64,000 nt of DNA from Actinoplanes cyaneus (GTDB taxonomy: Bacteria > Actinomycetota > Actinomycetes > Mycobacteriales > Micromonosporaceae): the NCBI RefSeq assembly GCF_016862095.1, contig NZ_BOMH01000061.1, positions 38,323 to 102,322 of the forward strand, read 5' to 3'. The position numbers and the translations under genes were made by a program. Shown here piece by piece: positions 1 through 9,300 of this stretch; the first letter of the stretch is position 1, and the number at the start of each line of letters is the position of its first letter. A model generated the notes under the pieces. That model was not told the origin of the DNA. It saw nothing but the letters and a program-made list of their open reading frames with translations, and searched no databases.

Positions 1-864
1 CAGCACCGTGCGGTTGGGCGTCGAACCGACTTCACCGGCGACCTCCCGCAGTACGGCGAGACGCGCGTCAGCGTCCGGCCCCGCGTAGTTCTCCAGCGCC
101 CAGGCCCCGGTCCGCTGGGCCGCCGGGTCGTCGTAGACGCCCTTGAGGATCGGCGAGTAGGCGACCAACTGCAGGTCACGATGCTGGTCCAGGTACTCCG
201 ACTGCTCCGCGCCGACGATCGACGCGGAGGCGTTGCCGACCTTCGGGCGCAGGTAGGAGTGCTGCTGCTGGACCGCCACCGGCGCCGCCCAGCCGTGCCG
301 GTCGCAGAGCTGCCGGATCGCCTCGAGCCGCCAGGTCCGCACGTTCGACCAGCCCGGGTAGCGGATCTTGCCGGCCCGGACCAGCCCGTCGAGCGCTTCG
401 AGGGTCTCCTCGAGGGGCGTGCCCAGGTCGTCCACGTGCACGTAGTAGAGGTCGACGTGGTCGGTGCCGAGCCGTCGCAGGCTGCCGTCCAGCGCCTGCC
501 GCAGGGTGTCTCCGCCGGCTCCCGCGAAGGTCCGGCGCGCGAGCTCCCAGTCGGTGCTCCCGTCGGCGTTCCAGAGCTTGTCCGAGTACGCCGGGAGGGC
601 ACTGCCCTTCGTCGCGAGGAAGACCTGGTCGCGGCGGCCCTTGAGGTAGCGCCCGAGCAGTTCCTCGCTCTCGCCGCCACGGCTGCCGCGGCGCGCCCAC
701 CACTCGTAGCAGTCCGCCGTGTCCAGGAACGTGCCGCCCGCGTCGAGGAAGCTGTCGAGAATGCGGATCGCGTCGGGCTCGCCGGTCGCGCCGCCCATCT
801 GCATGGCGCCCAGGGCGAGCTTGCTGACGTGGGTGCCGGTTTGCCCCAGTTCGATCATTTCCAT
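1..864 (-). CDS. aldo/keto reductase (C-terminus cut by window edge)
   Basis: NAD(P)H-dependent oxidoreductase of the aldo/keto reductase superfamily, acting in the cytoplasm on an unknown carbonyl substrate. The first 288 residues are present and the frame runs off base 1. The catalytic tetrad is visible: Asp and Tyr in LDTADCYE, Lys in FLATKG and His in YYVHVDD. It starts MEMIELGQTGTHVSK, typical of the family; an in-frame ATG two codons in is an alternative. It is divergent from the MFS exporter gene at 1032, and the 167 bp between them hold two operator-like repeats that could serve both promoters. The family is certain; the substrate is not predictable. Confidence 0.9.
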   Translation of the reverse strand, partial: MEMIELGQTGTHVSKLALGAMQMGGATGEPDAIRILDSFLDAGGTFLDTADCYEWWARRGSRGGESEELLGRYLKGRRDQVFLATKGSALPAYSDKLWNADGSTDWELARRTFAGAGGDTLRQALDGSLRRLGTDHVDLYYVHVDDLGTPLEETLEALDGLVRAGKIRYPGWSNVRTWRLEAIRQLCDRHGWAAPVAVQQQHSYLRPKVGNASASIVGAEQSEYLDQHRDLQLVAYSPILKGVYDDPAAQRTGAWALENYAGPDADARLAVLREVAGEVGSTPNRTVL

Positions 865-937
865 GACTCGACCGTAGGACCTGGAGCGCGCTCCAGGTCA
901 ACCGTCGCCGCCGACTTCAGTGACGGGAGACACTTTC

Positions 938-958
938 GATACGAGAGCGTTCCGTTTC
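938..958 (+). promoter_or_regulatory. operator-like repeat 1 upstream of MFS gene
   Basis: A 21-base site, nearly identical to the one at 989-1009 (19 of 21 bases). The core fits ACGRRAC-N-GTYYCGT, an inverted repeat at purine/pyrimidine level and the usual shape of a TetR-family operator. It lies in the gap between the aldo/keto reductase and MFS genes, and a tetR gene follows the MFS gene. Binding by that TetR is inferred. Confidence 0.6.
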
Positions 959-988
959 CCAATGCCGAGGACTACTGTCCCTCATTGA

Positions 989-1009
989 GATACGAGACAG
1001 TTCCGTTTC
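989..1009 (+). promoter_or_regulatory. operator-like repeat 2 upstream of MFS gene
   Basis: Second copy of the operator-like site, 51 bases (about five helical turns) after the first and ending 22 bases before the MFS start codon. Core ACGAGAC-A-GTTCCGT. A TTGAGA hexamer at 985-990 touching its left edge could be a -35 element, so occupancy would block the promoter. No clear -10 was found. Confidence 0.6.
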
Positions 1010-1031
1010 GAAAACCGGGGAGCAACACCGG

Positions 1032-2612
1032 ATGAACGCGCAAGAAACAACCCAGACCGCCGGGCATCCCCGACGCTGGGCCATCCTGGCGGTGCTGGTC
1101 ATCAGCCTGCTCGTGGTGGTTCTCGACAACACCGTGCTGAACGTGGCCCTGCGGATCATCTCCGACCCGCAGCGCGGCCTCGGCGCCACTCAGAGTCAGC
1201 TCGAGTGGGCCATCAACTCGTACACGCTGGTCTTCGCCGGCCTGCTCTTCACCGCCGGCATCCTGGCCGACCGGATCGGTCGCCGGATCACCCTGGCCAT
1301 CGGCCTGACGCTGTTCGGCATCGCGTCGCTGATCTCGGCCTACGCGAACAGCCCCGACCAGCTCATCGGCGCCCGCGCGCTGATGGGCCTCGGCGCCGCG
1401 GCGGTCATGCCCGCCACCCTGTCGATCATCGCCAACGTCTTCGAGCCGAAGGAGCGCGGCCGCGCGATCGGCGTCTGGGCCGGCGCGGTCGGTCTCGCCG
1501 TCGCCCTCGGCCCGATCCTGGGCGGTTTCCTGCTGGAGCACTTCTGGTGGGGCTCGGTCTTCCTGATCAACGTCCCGATCGTGGTGGCCGGCGTCACCCT
1601 GGTCTTCCTGCTGGTGCCCGAGTCGCGCGACCCGAAGCCGGGCCGCATCGACGTGGTCGGCGTGCTGCTCTCCATCATCGGCCTGACCCTGCTCACCTAC
1701 GGCGTGATCAAGGGCGGTGAGGACGGCTTCGGCGACGTGCTCGCCTGGGGCCCGCTGGCCGGCGGCATCCTGGTGCTGATCGGCTTCGTCCTCTTCGAGC
1801 GGTCGATCGCGTTCCCCTCGCTGGACGTGCGCCTGTTCAAGAACCGTCAGTTCTCCGCCTCCACCGGCATGATCGGCCTGGTCTTCTTCGCGGCCATGGG
1901 CGCCATGTTCTTCGGCGCGTTCTACCTGCAGCTGGTCCGCGGCTACGGTCCGCTCGCCTCCGGCGCGCTGTTCGTCCCGTTCGCGGTCGGCCAGATGGTC
2001 TTCGCCCCGATCAGCTCGAACATGGTGAAGAAGTTCGGCCCGAAGCTGGTCAGCACCGTCGGCCTGCTGCTCGTCGCGCTCGGCCTGGCCACCTGGCTGT
2101 TCATCGGCTCGGACACCCCGATCGTGGTCGTCGCCCTCGCGTTCTTCGTCCAGGGCGTCGGCATGGCGAACGTGATGCCGCCGGCCACCGAGTCGATCAT
2201 GTCGGCGCTGCCCCGGGAGAAGGCCGGCGTCGGCTCCGCGGTCAGCAACACCATCCGCCAGCTCGGCGGCGCCCTGGGCGTCGCGGTGCTCGGCGCGATC
2301 CTCTCCTCGGTCTACCGCGACAACCTGGGCTCGGCCACCGACGGCCTGCCCGGCGCGGCGGCCGACACGGCCCGCGAGTCGATCTCCGGGGCGTACGCGG
2401 TGGCGGCACAGGCCGGCCCGACCGGCGCGAACCTGATCACCAGCGCGAACGAGTCGTTCGTCACCGCGATGCACTGGGCCTCCGCCGGCTCGCTGGTGTT
2501 CGCGCTGCTCGGCGCTCTCGTCGCGGCGCTCTTCCTGCCGGGCAAGCGGACGGCGGGCCCGCACAGCCCGGTTCTCGCAGAGGAGCAGGGCGTAGCCCTG
2601 GTCGAGGCGTAA
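1032..2612 (+). CDS. MFS drug-efflux transporter, DHA2 (EmrB/QacA) type
   Basis: Proton-driven exporter in the cytoplasmic membrane, 526 residues, with about 14 hydrophobic segments as expected for the 14-helix DHA2 family. The loop motif ADRIGRRITLAIG after TM2 is the MFS motif A region, and WAGAVGLAVALGPILGG matches the antiporter motif in TM5. The start ATG follows a weak GGGGAGC Shine-Dalgarno sequence. A tetR gene begins 13 bases after its stop, so the pair is probably one transcript controlled by two upstream operator-like repeats. Likely exports a toxic or antibiotic compound sensed by that TetR; the substrate is unknown. Confidence 0.93.
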   Translation: MNAQETTQTAGHPRRWAILAVLVISLLVVVLDNTVLNVALRIISDPQRGLGATQSQLEWAINSYTLVFAGLLFTAGILADRIGRRITLAIGLTLFGIASLISAYANSPDQLIGARALMGLGAAAVMPATLSIIANVFEPKERGRAIGVWAGAVGLAVALGPILGGFLLEHFWWGSVFLINVPIVVAGVTLVFLLVPESRDPKPGRIDVVGVLLSIIGLTLLTYGVIKGGEDGFGDVLAWGPLAGGILVLIGFVLFERSIAFPSLDVRLFKNRQFSASTGMIGLVFFAAMGAMFFGAFYLQLVRGYGPLASGALFVPFAVGQMVFAPISSNMVKKFGPKLVSTVGLLLVALGLATWLFIGSDTPIVVVALAFFVQGVGMANVMPPATESIMSALPREKAGVGSAVSNTIRQLGGALGVAVLGAILSSVYRDNLGSATDGLPGAAADTARESISGAYAVAAQAGPTGANLITSANESFVTAMHWASAGSLVFALLGALVAALFLPGKRTAGPHSPVLAEEQGVALVEA

Positions 2613-2625
2613 CGCCTCAGTAACA

Positions 2626-3240
2626 ATGAACCCCATGACCAGCACGACGACGACCGGCCAGGAGCGCAAGGCTCCTGGCCGGCCCCGCAACGCCCAGGCC
2701 GACCAGGCCATCCTCGACGCGGTGCTCACGCTGCTCGCGGACGGGCAGAGCGCGGCGGCCCTCTCCATCGAGTCGGTCGCCGCCAAGGCGGGCGTCGGCA
2801 AGGCCACCATCTACCGCCGGTGGGCGAACAAGGAAGCCCTGCTCATCGACGCGGTCCGCAGCATGAAGGGCCCGCTGCCGGAGGTCGGCGGCGTCTCCGC
2901 CCGCGAGGACCTGATCGCCCTGGTCACCGCGAACCGATCGTCACGCGCCCGGGAGTTCGGCATCGTCACCGCCTGCATCCTCCCCGAGCTGCAGCGCGAC
3001 CCCGAGCTGAACCGGATGCACCACGCCGTGATGGAGCCCCGCCGCGAGCGCATGCGCGAGATCCTGCGCCGGGGCGTCGCGAACGGCGAGTTCCGGGCCG
3101 ACCTGGACGTTCACCTGGCGGCCCTGATGCTCTCCGGCCCGTCGATGATGCTGGGCATGTTCGGCGACGCGACCGGCGTCTCCGAGGAGGACTTCCCGGC
3201 CAGGCTGGTCGACGCCCTCGTCCGCGGCCTCGCCGCCTGA
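2626..3240 (+). CDS. TetR-family transcriptional repressor
   Basis: 204 residues. The N-terminal helix-turn-helix is clear (SIESVAAKAGVGKATIYRRW, about residues 47-66), followed by a helical ligand-binding domain. It lies 13 bases after the MFS exporter gene and is probably co-transcribed with it, the usual local arrangement of an efflux pump and its repressor. The two repeats at 938-1009 have TetR-operator symmetry and are the natural target. The start codon is uncertain: ATG at 2626 or 2635, neither with a strong ribosome binding site. The C-terminal domain gives no clue to the ligand. Confidence 0.9.
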   Translation: MNPMTSTTTTGQERKAPGRPRNAQADQAILDAVLTLLADGQSAAALSIESVAAKAGVGKATIYRRWANKEALLIDAVRSMKGPLPEVGGVSAREDLIALVTANRSSRAREFGIVTACILPELQRDPELNRMHHAVMEPRRERMREILRRGVANGEFRADLDVHLAALMLSGPSMMLGMFGDATGVSEEDFPARLVDALVRGLAA

Positions 3241-3284
3241 ACCCGCCCCGCCCGACGCAGCGGCTCCGGAAGGCGCACGCTTGC

Positions 3285-3336
3285 GGCTGGTTGTCCCGTG
3301 GTCGTCCGTCGTCGACAACCACGGTGGGAACCAGCC
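3285..3336. repeat. dispersed 53-bp palindrome family, copy A
   Basis: Imperfect hairpin between the convergent tetR and penicillin-binding protein genes. Both arms carry the family tip GGCTGGTT and a CCGTGGT block, with one indel and a 7-base centre. Flanking GCTTGC/GCAAGC extends the pairing. The position suits a bidirectional terminator, but the sequence belongs to the family at 11395, 11486, 19548, 28506, 42454, 44700, 58742, 58804 and 63090. Confidence 0.75.
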
Positions 3337-3395
3337 GCAGAGCGCAAGCCGCACCGCGGGCCGGCACGGGAACAGGCCGGCGCCGCGGCCCGTCG

Positions 3396-6170
3396 TCACC
3401 AGCCGAGGTAGCTGCGGGTGAGGGCGGCGATCCGCTCGACGGCTTTGATGCCGTCCGGCTGACCGCTGTGCCCGTGTGACAGCACCGAGAGCCCCACGTC
3501 GACCTTGTCGCTGCTGATCCGGCCGGTGCTGTTGATGATCCAGCGGTTGTTCTCGGTGGACCGGGCCAGCCAGCCGTTCTTCTGGGCGGTCTGCTCGCCG
3601 CTGAAGGACGCGGCGCTGATGCCCCAGGTCTGGTCGGCGTTGACCGAGGACATCAGCGACAGGATCTGGTCGCGGGACGCCTTGGTGAGCGGGCTGCCGG
3701 TGGCCGTGAGAGCGTCGACCATCCGGGTCTGGTCCTTCGCGGTGGTCGTGGTCAGGCCGAAGTTCGCGGCCGGGTCGGTGTCGTCGAGGCCGAGCCGTTC
3801 CAGGGCCCGGCGCAGCCCGGCCGTGCCGCCGATCGCGGCGTAGACCTGCGACGCCGCGTCGTTGTCGCTGGCCACGATCATCTTGCGGGTGCGGGTGCGC
3901 TCGGCGGAGGTCAGTGCACGCCCGGCGTCCTGCGCCTGGAGCAGCAGCGCGGCGAGCAGCTCGACCTTCACGACGCTGGCGGTCTCGAACGGACGGTCGC
4001 CGCGGAAGTCGTACCGCCGGCCGGACTTGCGATCGACGAACGAGACCGCGAAGTCCTGTCCGGCCGCCGCGAGTTTCGACAGCTCGCCGGTCAGCCGTTC
4101 GGTGCGCTGCTCCCAACTGCCTTTCGCCAGTGACTTGTCGACCTGGTCACCCCGCTGCGGGCCGGGGAAGACCTGGCCGGGCGCGAACTTGGCGGTGTCG
4201 GGGGCGAGGGTCTCCAGGTCTCCCTTGCCCGGGCTGCCCACGTTCGCCGCCGGTGGCAGCTGCTTCGCCGGGTGTCCCGCGAGCGCCCCGGAGAGGAAGG
4301 AGCGGAAGATCTGGTACGGCAGGCCCTCGCCGTTGATCGCCTTGCCGTTCTTGGTGCGGATCGGGCCGGGCGCCTCCCGGCCGATCCAGATCACCGCGGC
4401 CAGGCCCGACGCCCATCCGGCGGTCCACGCGTCCGACGAGTCGGCGGTGTTCCCGAACTGCTGGGAGCCGGTCTTGGCGGCGGCCGGCACCCCCGCGACC
4501 CGGCCGTGGTGGTCCACCACCTCGGAGAGCACCGCGCCCACGTCGGCCGCCACGCCACGGTCGAGCGCCCGGACCGCCCTCGGTTTCGCCCGGTAGAGGC
4601 CCGCGACCGACGCGACGAAGTGCCGGTTCACCCGTTCGCCGCCACCGGCCAGTGTCGCGTAGACGCTGGCCAGGTCGGCCGGGGTGACCGGATAGCGCCC
4701 GATGGAGATGTCGGCGCGGGTCCGGCCCGGGGTGGGCTCGCCCTTGAGGTCGACCAGGGTGGTCTGCTCCCCGTAACGCTCCGGCACACCGAGCCGCACG
4801 GCCAGGTCCCGGACGCTCGCCGGGCCGATCTGCTCGGTCAGCGCGTAGAACGGCGTGTTCAACGAGTGCACCATCGCGGTGTCCAGCGGGCAGATCGGAC
4901 ACTGGAGGTTCTCCAGGTTGTAGAGCGGCGCCCCGCCGCGGTCGGCGAACACCCGTGGCGACGCGCCGTTGTAGTACGACCGGTAGTTGATGTCGCGCTC
5001 CTCGGCCGCGGCCAGCACCAGCGGCTTGAAGGTCGACGCCGGTGGCCGGGCCGCCTGCGCGTCGTCGTAGAAACCGCGCCCGCGGTCGCCGCCGTAGTAC
5101 GCCCGCACGCCCCCGTCCTGCGGGTCGATCGCGACCAGCGCGGACCGCAGCGTGGCCGGCTGGCCCTTCAGCGCCGTGCCGATGCTCGCGGTGGCCGCCT
5201 GCTGCGCGGTCGCGTCGAGGGTGGTCGTGACGTGCAGGCCGCCGGTGCGGATCTGCTGCCGGCTGATGCCCACACTGACCAGTTCGTCCTCCACCCGGTC
5301 GGTGATCAGGCCGATCGGGCCGTCGTTGGTGCTGGCGGTGACCGACTGACCGGCGACAGCCGGGAACGGCGTCGCGTCGGCGGCACCGGGCGGCAGCCAC
5401 CCTGCGCCGCTCATCGCCCGCAGGATCCACTTCCACCGGTCCAGCGTCCAGCGCGGGTCGACGGCCGGGTCACCACGGGTCGGGTCCTTGACCATCGCGG
5501 CGAGGACCGCACCCTGGTACGCGCTCAGGTGGTCCACCGACGTGCCGAAGAAGGCGTGGGCGGCGGCCTCGATCCCGTACGCCCCACGGCCGAAGTAGAT
5601 GGTGTTGAGGTAGCGCTCGAAGATCTCGTCCTTGGTGAACCGGTGCTCGACCTTGAGCGCGAGGGCCGCCTCCTTGGCCTTGCGGCTGACCGTGCGCTCC
5701 TGGGTCAGGTAGGCGTTGCGCACATACTGCTGGGTGATCGTGGAGGCGCCCTGGCCGCTGTCCTTCACCACGTTCGACCACACGGCCCGCAGCAACCCGC
5801 GCACCGAGACGCCGTAATGGTCGTAGAACCCGCGGTCCTCGGCGGCCAGGAACGCCTGCCGCACCCCGGTCGGCACCCTGTCCAGGCGGACGTCGGTGCG
5901 GTCGGTCGTGCCGATCCGCGCGAGCACCGTCTTGCCGTCCCGGTAGTAGAGCACCGAGGCCTGCGGGGGCGTCGGATCGGACGGCAGGTCCACGCTCACC
6001 ACGTAACCCGCGGCGACGAGGATCAGCACCACCTGCAGCGCGACCAGGGCGGCCGTCACCCGGCGCAGCCACCGTGGACGCCGCCGGAACCACGCCACCG
6101 GCCAGCGCAGCCAGCGCAACCGGTGCGGGAGGCGGGACTGTTCGCGGTGCCGGGCCGGGTTCCGTTGCAT
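3396..6170 (-). CDS. class A penicillin-binding protein with C-terminal beta-lactamase-like domain
   Basis: Bifunctional peptidoglycan synthase, 924 residues, anchored by one membrane helix (about 41-62). A GT51 glycosyltransferase domain follows (EDRGFYDHYG, QGASTITQQYVRN, RYLNTIYFGRGAYGIEAA, about 75-245). The transpeptidase domain has STFK near 380, SLN in VHSLNTPF and KTG in AAKTGSQQ near 565. Unusually, residues from about 690 to the end form a second serine-acylase fold with its own SVVK (near 733), SDND (near 767) and KNGW (near 866), resembling class A beta-lactamase-like proteins rather than PASTA domains. The frame is continuous with no sign of a frameshift. GGAGGC sits 7 bases before the ATG. 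Convergent with tetR. The fusion is seen directly; its catalytic role is unknown. Confidence 0.93.
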   Translation of the reverse strand: MQRNPARHREQSRLPHRLRWLRWPVAWFRRRPRWLRRVTAALVALQVVLILVAAGYVVSVDLPSDPTPPQASVLYYRDGKTVLARIGTTDRTDVRLDRVPTGVRQAFLAAEDRGFYDHYGVSVRGLLRAVWSNVVKDSGQGASTITQQYVRNAYLTQERTVSRKAKEAALALKVEHRFTKDEIFERYLNTIYFGRGAYGIEAAAHAFFGTSVDHLSAYQGAVLAAMVKDPTRGDPAVDPRWTLDRWKWILRAMSGAGWLPPGAADATPFPAVAGQSVTASTNDGPIGLITDRVEDELVSVGISRQQIRTGGLHVTTTLDATAQQAATASIGTALKGQPATLRSALVAIDPQDGGVRAYYGGDRGRGFYDDAQAARPPASTFKPLVLAAAEERDINYRSYYNGASPRVFADRGGAPLYNLENLQCPICPLDTAMVHSLNTPFYALTEQIGPASVRDLAVRLGVPERYGEQTTLVDLKGEPTPGRTRADISIGRYPVTPADLASVYATLAGGGERVNRHFVASVAGLYRAKPRAVRALDRGVAADVGAVLSEVVDHHGRVAGVPAAAKTGSQQFGNTADSSDAWTAGWASGLAAVIWIGREAPGPIRTKNGKAINGEGLPYQIFRSFLSGALAGHPAKQLPPAANVGSPGKGDLETLAPDTAKFAPGQVFPGPQRGDQVDKSLAKGSWEQRTERLTGELSKLAAAGQDFAVSFVDRKSGRRYDFRGDRPFETASVVKVELLAALLLQAQDAGRALTSAERTRTRKMIVASDNDAASQVYAAIGGTAGLRRALERLGLDDTDPAANFGLTTTTAKDQTRMVDALTATGSPLTKASRDQILSLMSSVNADQTWGISAASFSGEQTAQKNGWLARSTENNRWIINSTGRISSDKVDVGLSVLSHGHSGQPDGIKAVERIAALTRSYLGW

Positions 6171-6346
6171 GCGGGCCTCCCTTTCGCGCTACGTCTATGT
6201 CCGAGACGCGCGCGAGGGGGCGATTTGGGTGACGCGGGTGGAAAGGCTCACTTTTTACGGCCGGAGGCAACCATTGCGCCCGAAAATCCGTATGCGGCTC
6301 ACTTCCGGGCCGGAACGGCGGCTCGCTTTCCGGCCCGCGCGGCCGC

Positions 6347-9300
6347 TCATTTCCTGGCCGGGGCGGCGGGCACGACCCGGCGCCGGGCACCCGGCGCCCG
6401 GTCCGTGGCCGGCGCCTCGATCGCTCCGGTACGACCCGGGCGACCGGCCGCCGCCCGTTCGAGCGCGGCCCGCAGCCGGGCCTCCTCCCCCGCCCGGTCG
6501 CGGTACCAGGCCAGCGCCCACGCCCGGTGCAGCCGCCACCCCAGGTCGATCAGCACCTGGTCGGTGAGCCGGTCGCGGTCCCGCGCGGCCGGGCAGTCCC
6601 GGTACCCGGGCCCGTCGCACCGGATGCCGAGCAGGTAGTCGCCCGCCGGGTCGTCGCCGTGCCGGATCGCGATGTCGACCCGCCCACCGGCGGTGCCCAG
6701 CCCGGTCCGCGCCGGGTAGCCCCAGGACCGGACGGTCTCCAGCACCGACTCGACGAACTCGCCGGCGCCGTCGGCCAGGTCCGCGCTGGTGTCCCCGGCG
6801 CCGCGCTCGACGTAGTCCAGGTAGGCCGCGAGCTGCCGCACCCCCTCGTTCTCCGACTCGGGGACGTCCCGGGACAGGATCGAGGTGACCAGCTCCACGC
6901 GGTGCCGCGCCCGGGTGATCGCCACGTTCAGCCGCCGCCAGCCGTTGGGCCGGTTCAGCGCCCCGAAGTTGGCGCTGATCTTCCCGGACTCGTCGTACCC
7001 GTAGCCGACCGAGAAGATCATCACGTCGCGCTCGTCGCCCTGCACCGACTCCAGGCTCTTGACGAAGAAGCCGTGCAGCCGGTCGTCGGCGACCGCCCGT
7101 TCCAGCGCCGGGTGCCCGGCCGCGATCTTCTCCAGCGCACGTTCGATCGCCTCGGCCTGCGCCACCGAGAACGTGACCACGCCCAGCGTGCGATCGGGGC
7201 GGGTGGTGAAGTGGTGGACGATGCGCTCGGCGACCCGTTCCGCCTCGACCGGGTTGTCCCGGCTGGTCGCGCGCCGGTAGACCCCGGCCACCGGGAACAA
7301 CTCGACGCCGGTGTCCGGCCCGCCGCTGCCCGGCGCCGGGAACGTGCTGAGCCGTCCCTGGTAGAAGGCGTCGTTGGCGAACGCGACCAGGGCCTGGTGG
7401 CGGCTGCGGTAGTGCCAGGTCAGCCCCATGCCCGCGAACGCGCCGCACGCCTTGGCCAGCTCCAGCACCGACTGGTAGTCGAGCACCTCGGTGTCCGCTG
7501 TCGCGTCCGCGGTGAACGCCCGGTCGAAGAACGACGTCGGCGGCAACTGACGGTCGTCGCCCGCGGTGATCAGGGACCGGCCACGGTAGATGCAGTTGAT
7601 CGCGTCGGCCGGGGTGATCTGCGAGGCCTCGTCGAAGATGACGGCGTCGAAGCCGATGTCCGGGGGCAGTGACTGGCTCACGGTCAGCGGCGACGCCAGG
7701 ACGCACGGCCGGAGGGCGAGCACGACGTCACGGGCGCGGGCGATCAACTCCCGTACGGGCAATTGGCGGTCTGCTTTCATCGCCTCCCGCCGCAGCAACC
7801 CGGCGGCCGTGCTGTCGCCCGACGGCCGGCGGGCCTCGACAGCCGCGATGATGTCCCGGGTCGCGACCGCCGCCAGTCGCTCGTCGGCGGCCCGGAACTC
7901 GGCGACCAGGCGGTCCCGGTCCTCGGCGCGCCAGGGCCGCAGCCGGTGGTCGTCGCGGACGACCGCGTCCACCCAGCCGTGCAGCAGCGCGCGCTCGATG
8001 ACCGCGGGCACGTCGTGGCTGTCCAGGTGCTGGTCGGCGCAGAACTCGACGGCCGCGTCGAGGCCGTGGAAGGTGAGCACGTCGCGGGCGTCGAGGCAGG
8101 CGAACCACTCCTCCTGGCCGCTGCTGTCGTCGCGGATCTCGCGCAGGAACGCGGCGGCGCGCTGATAGTCGGCGAAGCGTTCGCGCAGGTCGGGCTGCCG
8201 GGTCGGGGCGAAGCCGGCGAGGACCGCGCGGCTGGCCTCGGCCCACTCCTGGGCGCGTTCGGCGAGCCCGGTGATCGGCCGCAGGTCGCGGAGCGCGCCG
8301 ACCTGCGCGTCGGTGAGCGGCCCATCGGCGACCTCGCGGGTGGCCGCCGCCCACTCGACCGTCGCGGCGAGCGCGGCGGGATCGGCCTCCGGCAGCTCCT
8401 CGGCGCGGCCACGGAGTGCCGCCTCCGCCGTGGCGGCCGCCGCGCGCAGCTCGCCCAGCCGCAGCGTCTCCGCGTAGTCGAGGGTCCGCCCGGTCGCGGC
8501 GTCGAACGCCCGTACCGTGTCCGCTGTCGCGTGCAACGCCGTGACGTGCTCGTTCAGCCAGGTGATCGCGTCCTCGATCGGCCCGGACACCAGCTCCGGC
8601 CGCGCCGCGGGGTACGGCGCCGGCCGCAGCGTCGCCTGCCAGCGCAGCAGCGCGTCGCGCGCCTCGGTGACGACGTGGATCGGCTCCGGGTCGGGTGCCG
8701 GCGCGCAGACGTAGGCGAGCACCGCCTCGAAGCCGGACTGCGGTGCGGAGGCGAGCGCGGCGGTGGCCACCGCGATCGCCTCGTCGAGGGCGGTGAAGTC
8801 GGTGGCCCGGCCCTGCCAGTACCGGCCGAGCGCGGTCGCGTACGCGTGTTCCGCCGCCGCCAGCTCCTGCCGCGCCCGTTTCCACGCGACGGCGGTGCTC
8901 AGCCGGTCGATGGCGTCCCCGAGGTGCGCGGCCGGCAGCACGAACCCGGCGAGCGCGCGCTTGTCCCGCCGGTACGCCGCCCGCAGCCTTCCGAACCCGC
9001 GGTGCGTCGTCGCGAACCGTTCGGCGATCTCCTCGACGGGTTGCGCCAGGATCGCCTCGGAGAAGTACGGACGTGCCTGGATTTCCGCCCCGACCAGCAG
9101 TTCCAGGGCCCGGCGCAGCGCGCTCGCCCCGGTCTGCACGCCCGCGAGGGCGCCGGGGGAGAACCAGAACCGTTCCGGCTTGTGCGTCCGTGCTCCCAGC
9201 TCGGCGACGGCCGCCACCCGGGCGATGTCCCGGATGGTGTTCGCCTGCGGCAGGCCGAGCTTGGTGGTGACCCGGTTGACCGCGCGGCGGTGCTTGTCGA

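Noticed and set aside
972..2810. Long open frame opposite the MFS gene
   Set aside because: Composition is Arg/Asp/Gln-rich nonsense mirroring the third-position GC of the true plus-strand gene; such shadows occur throughout the window.
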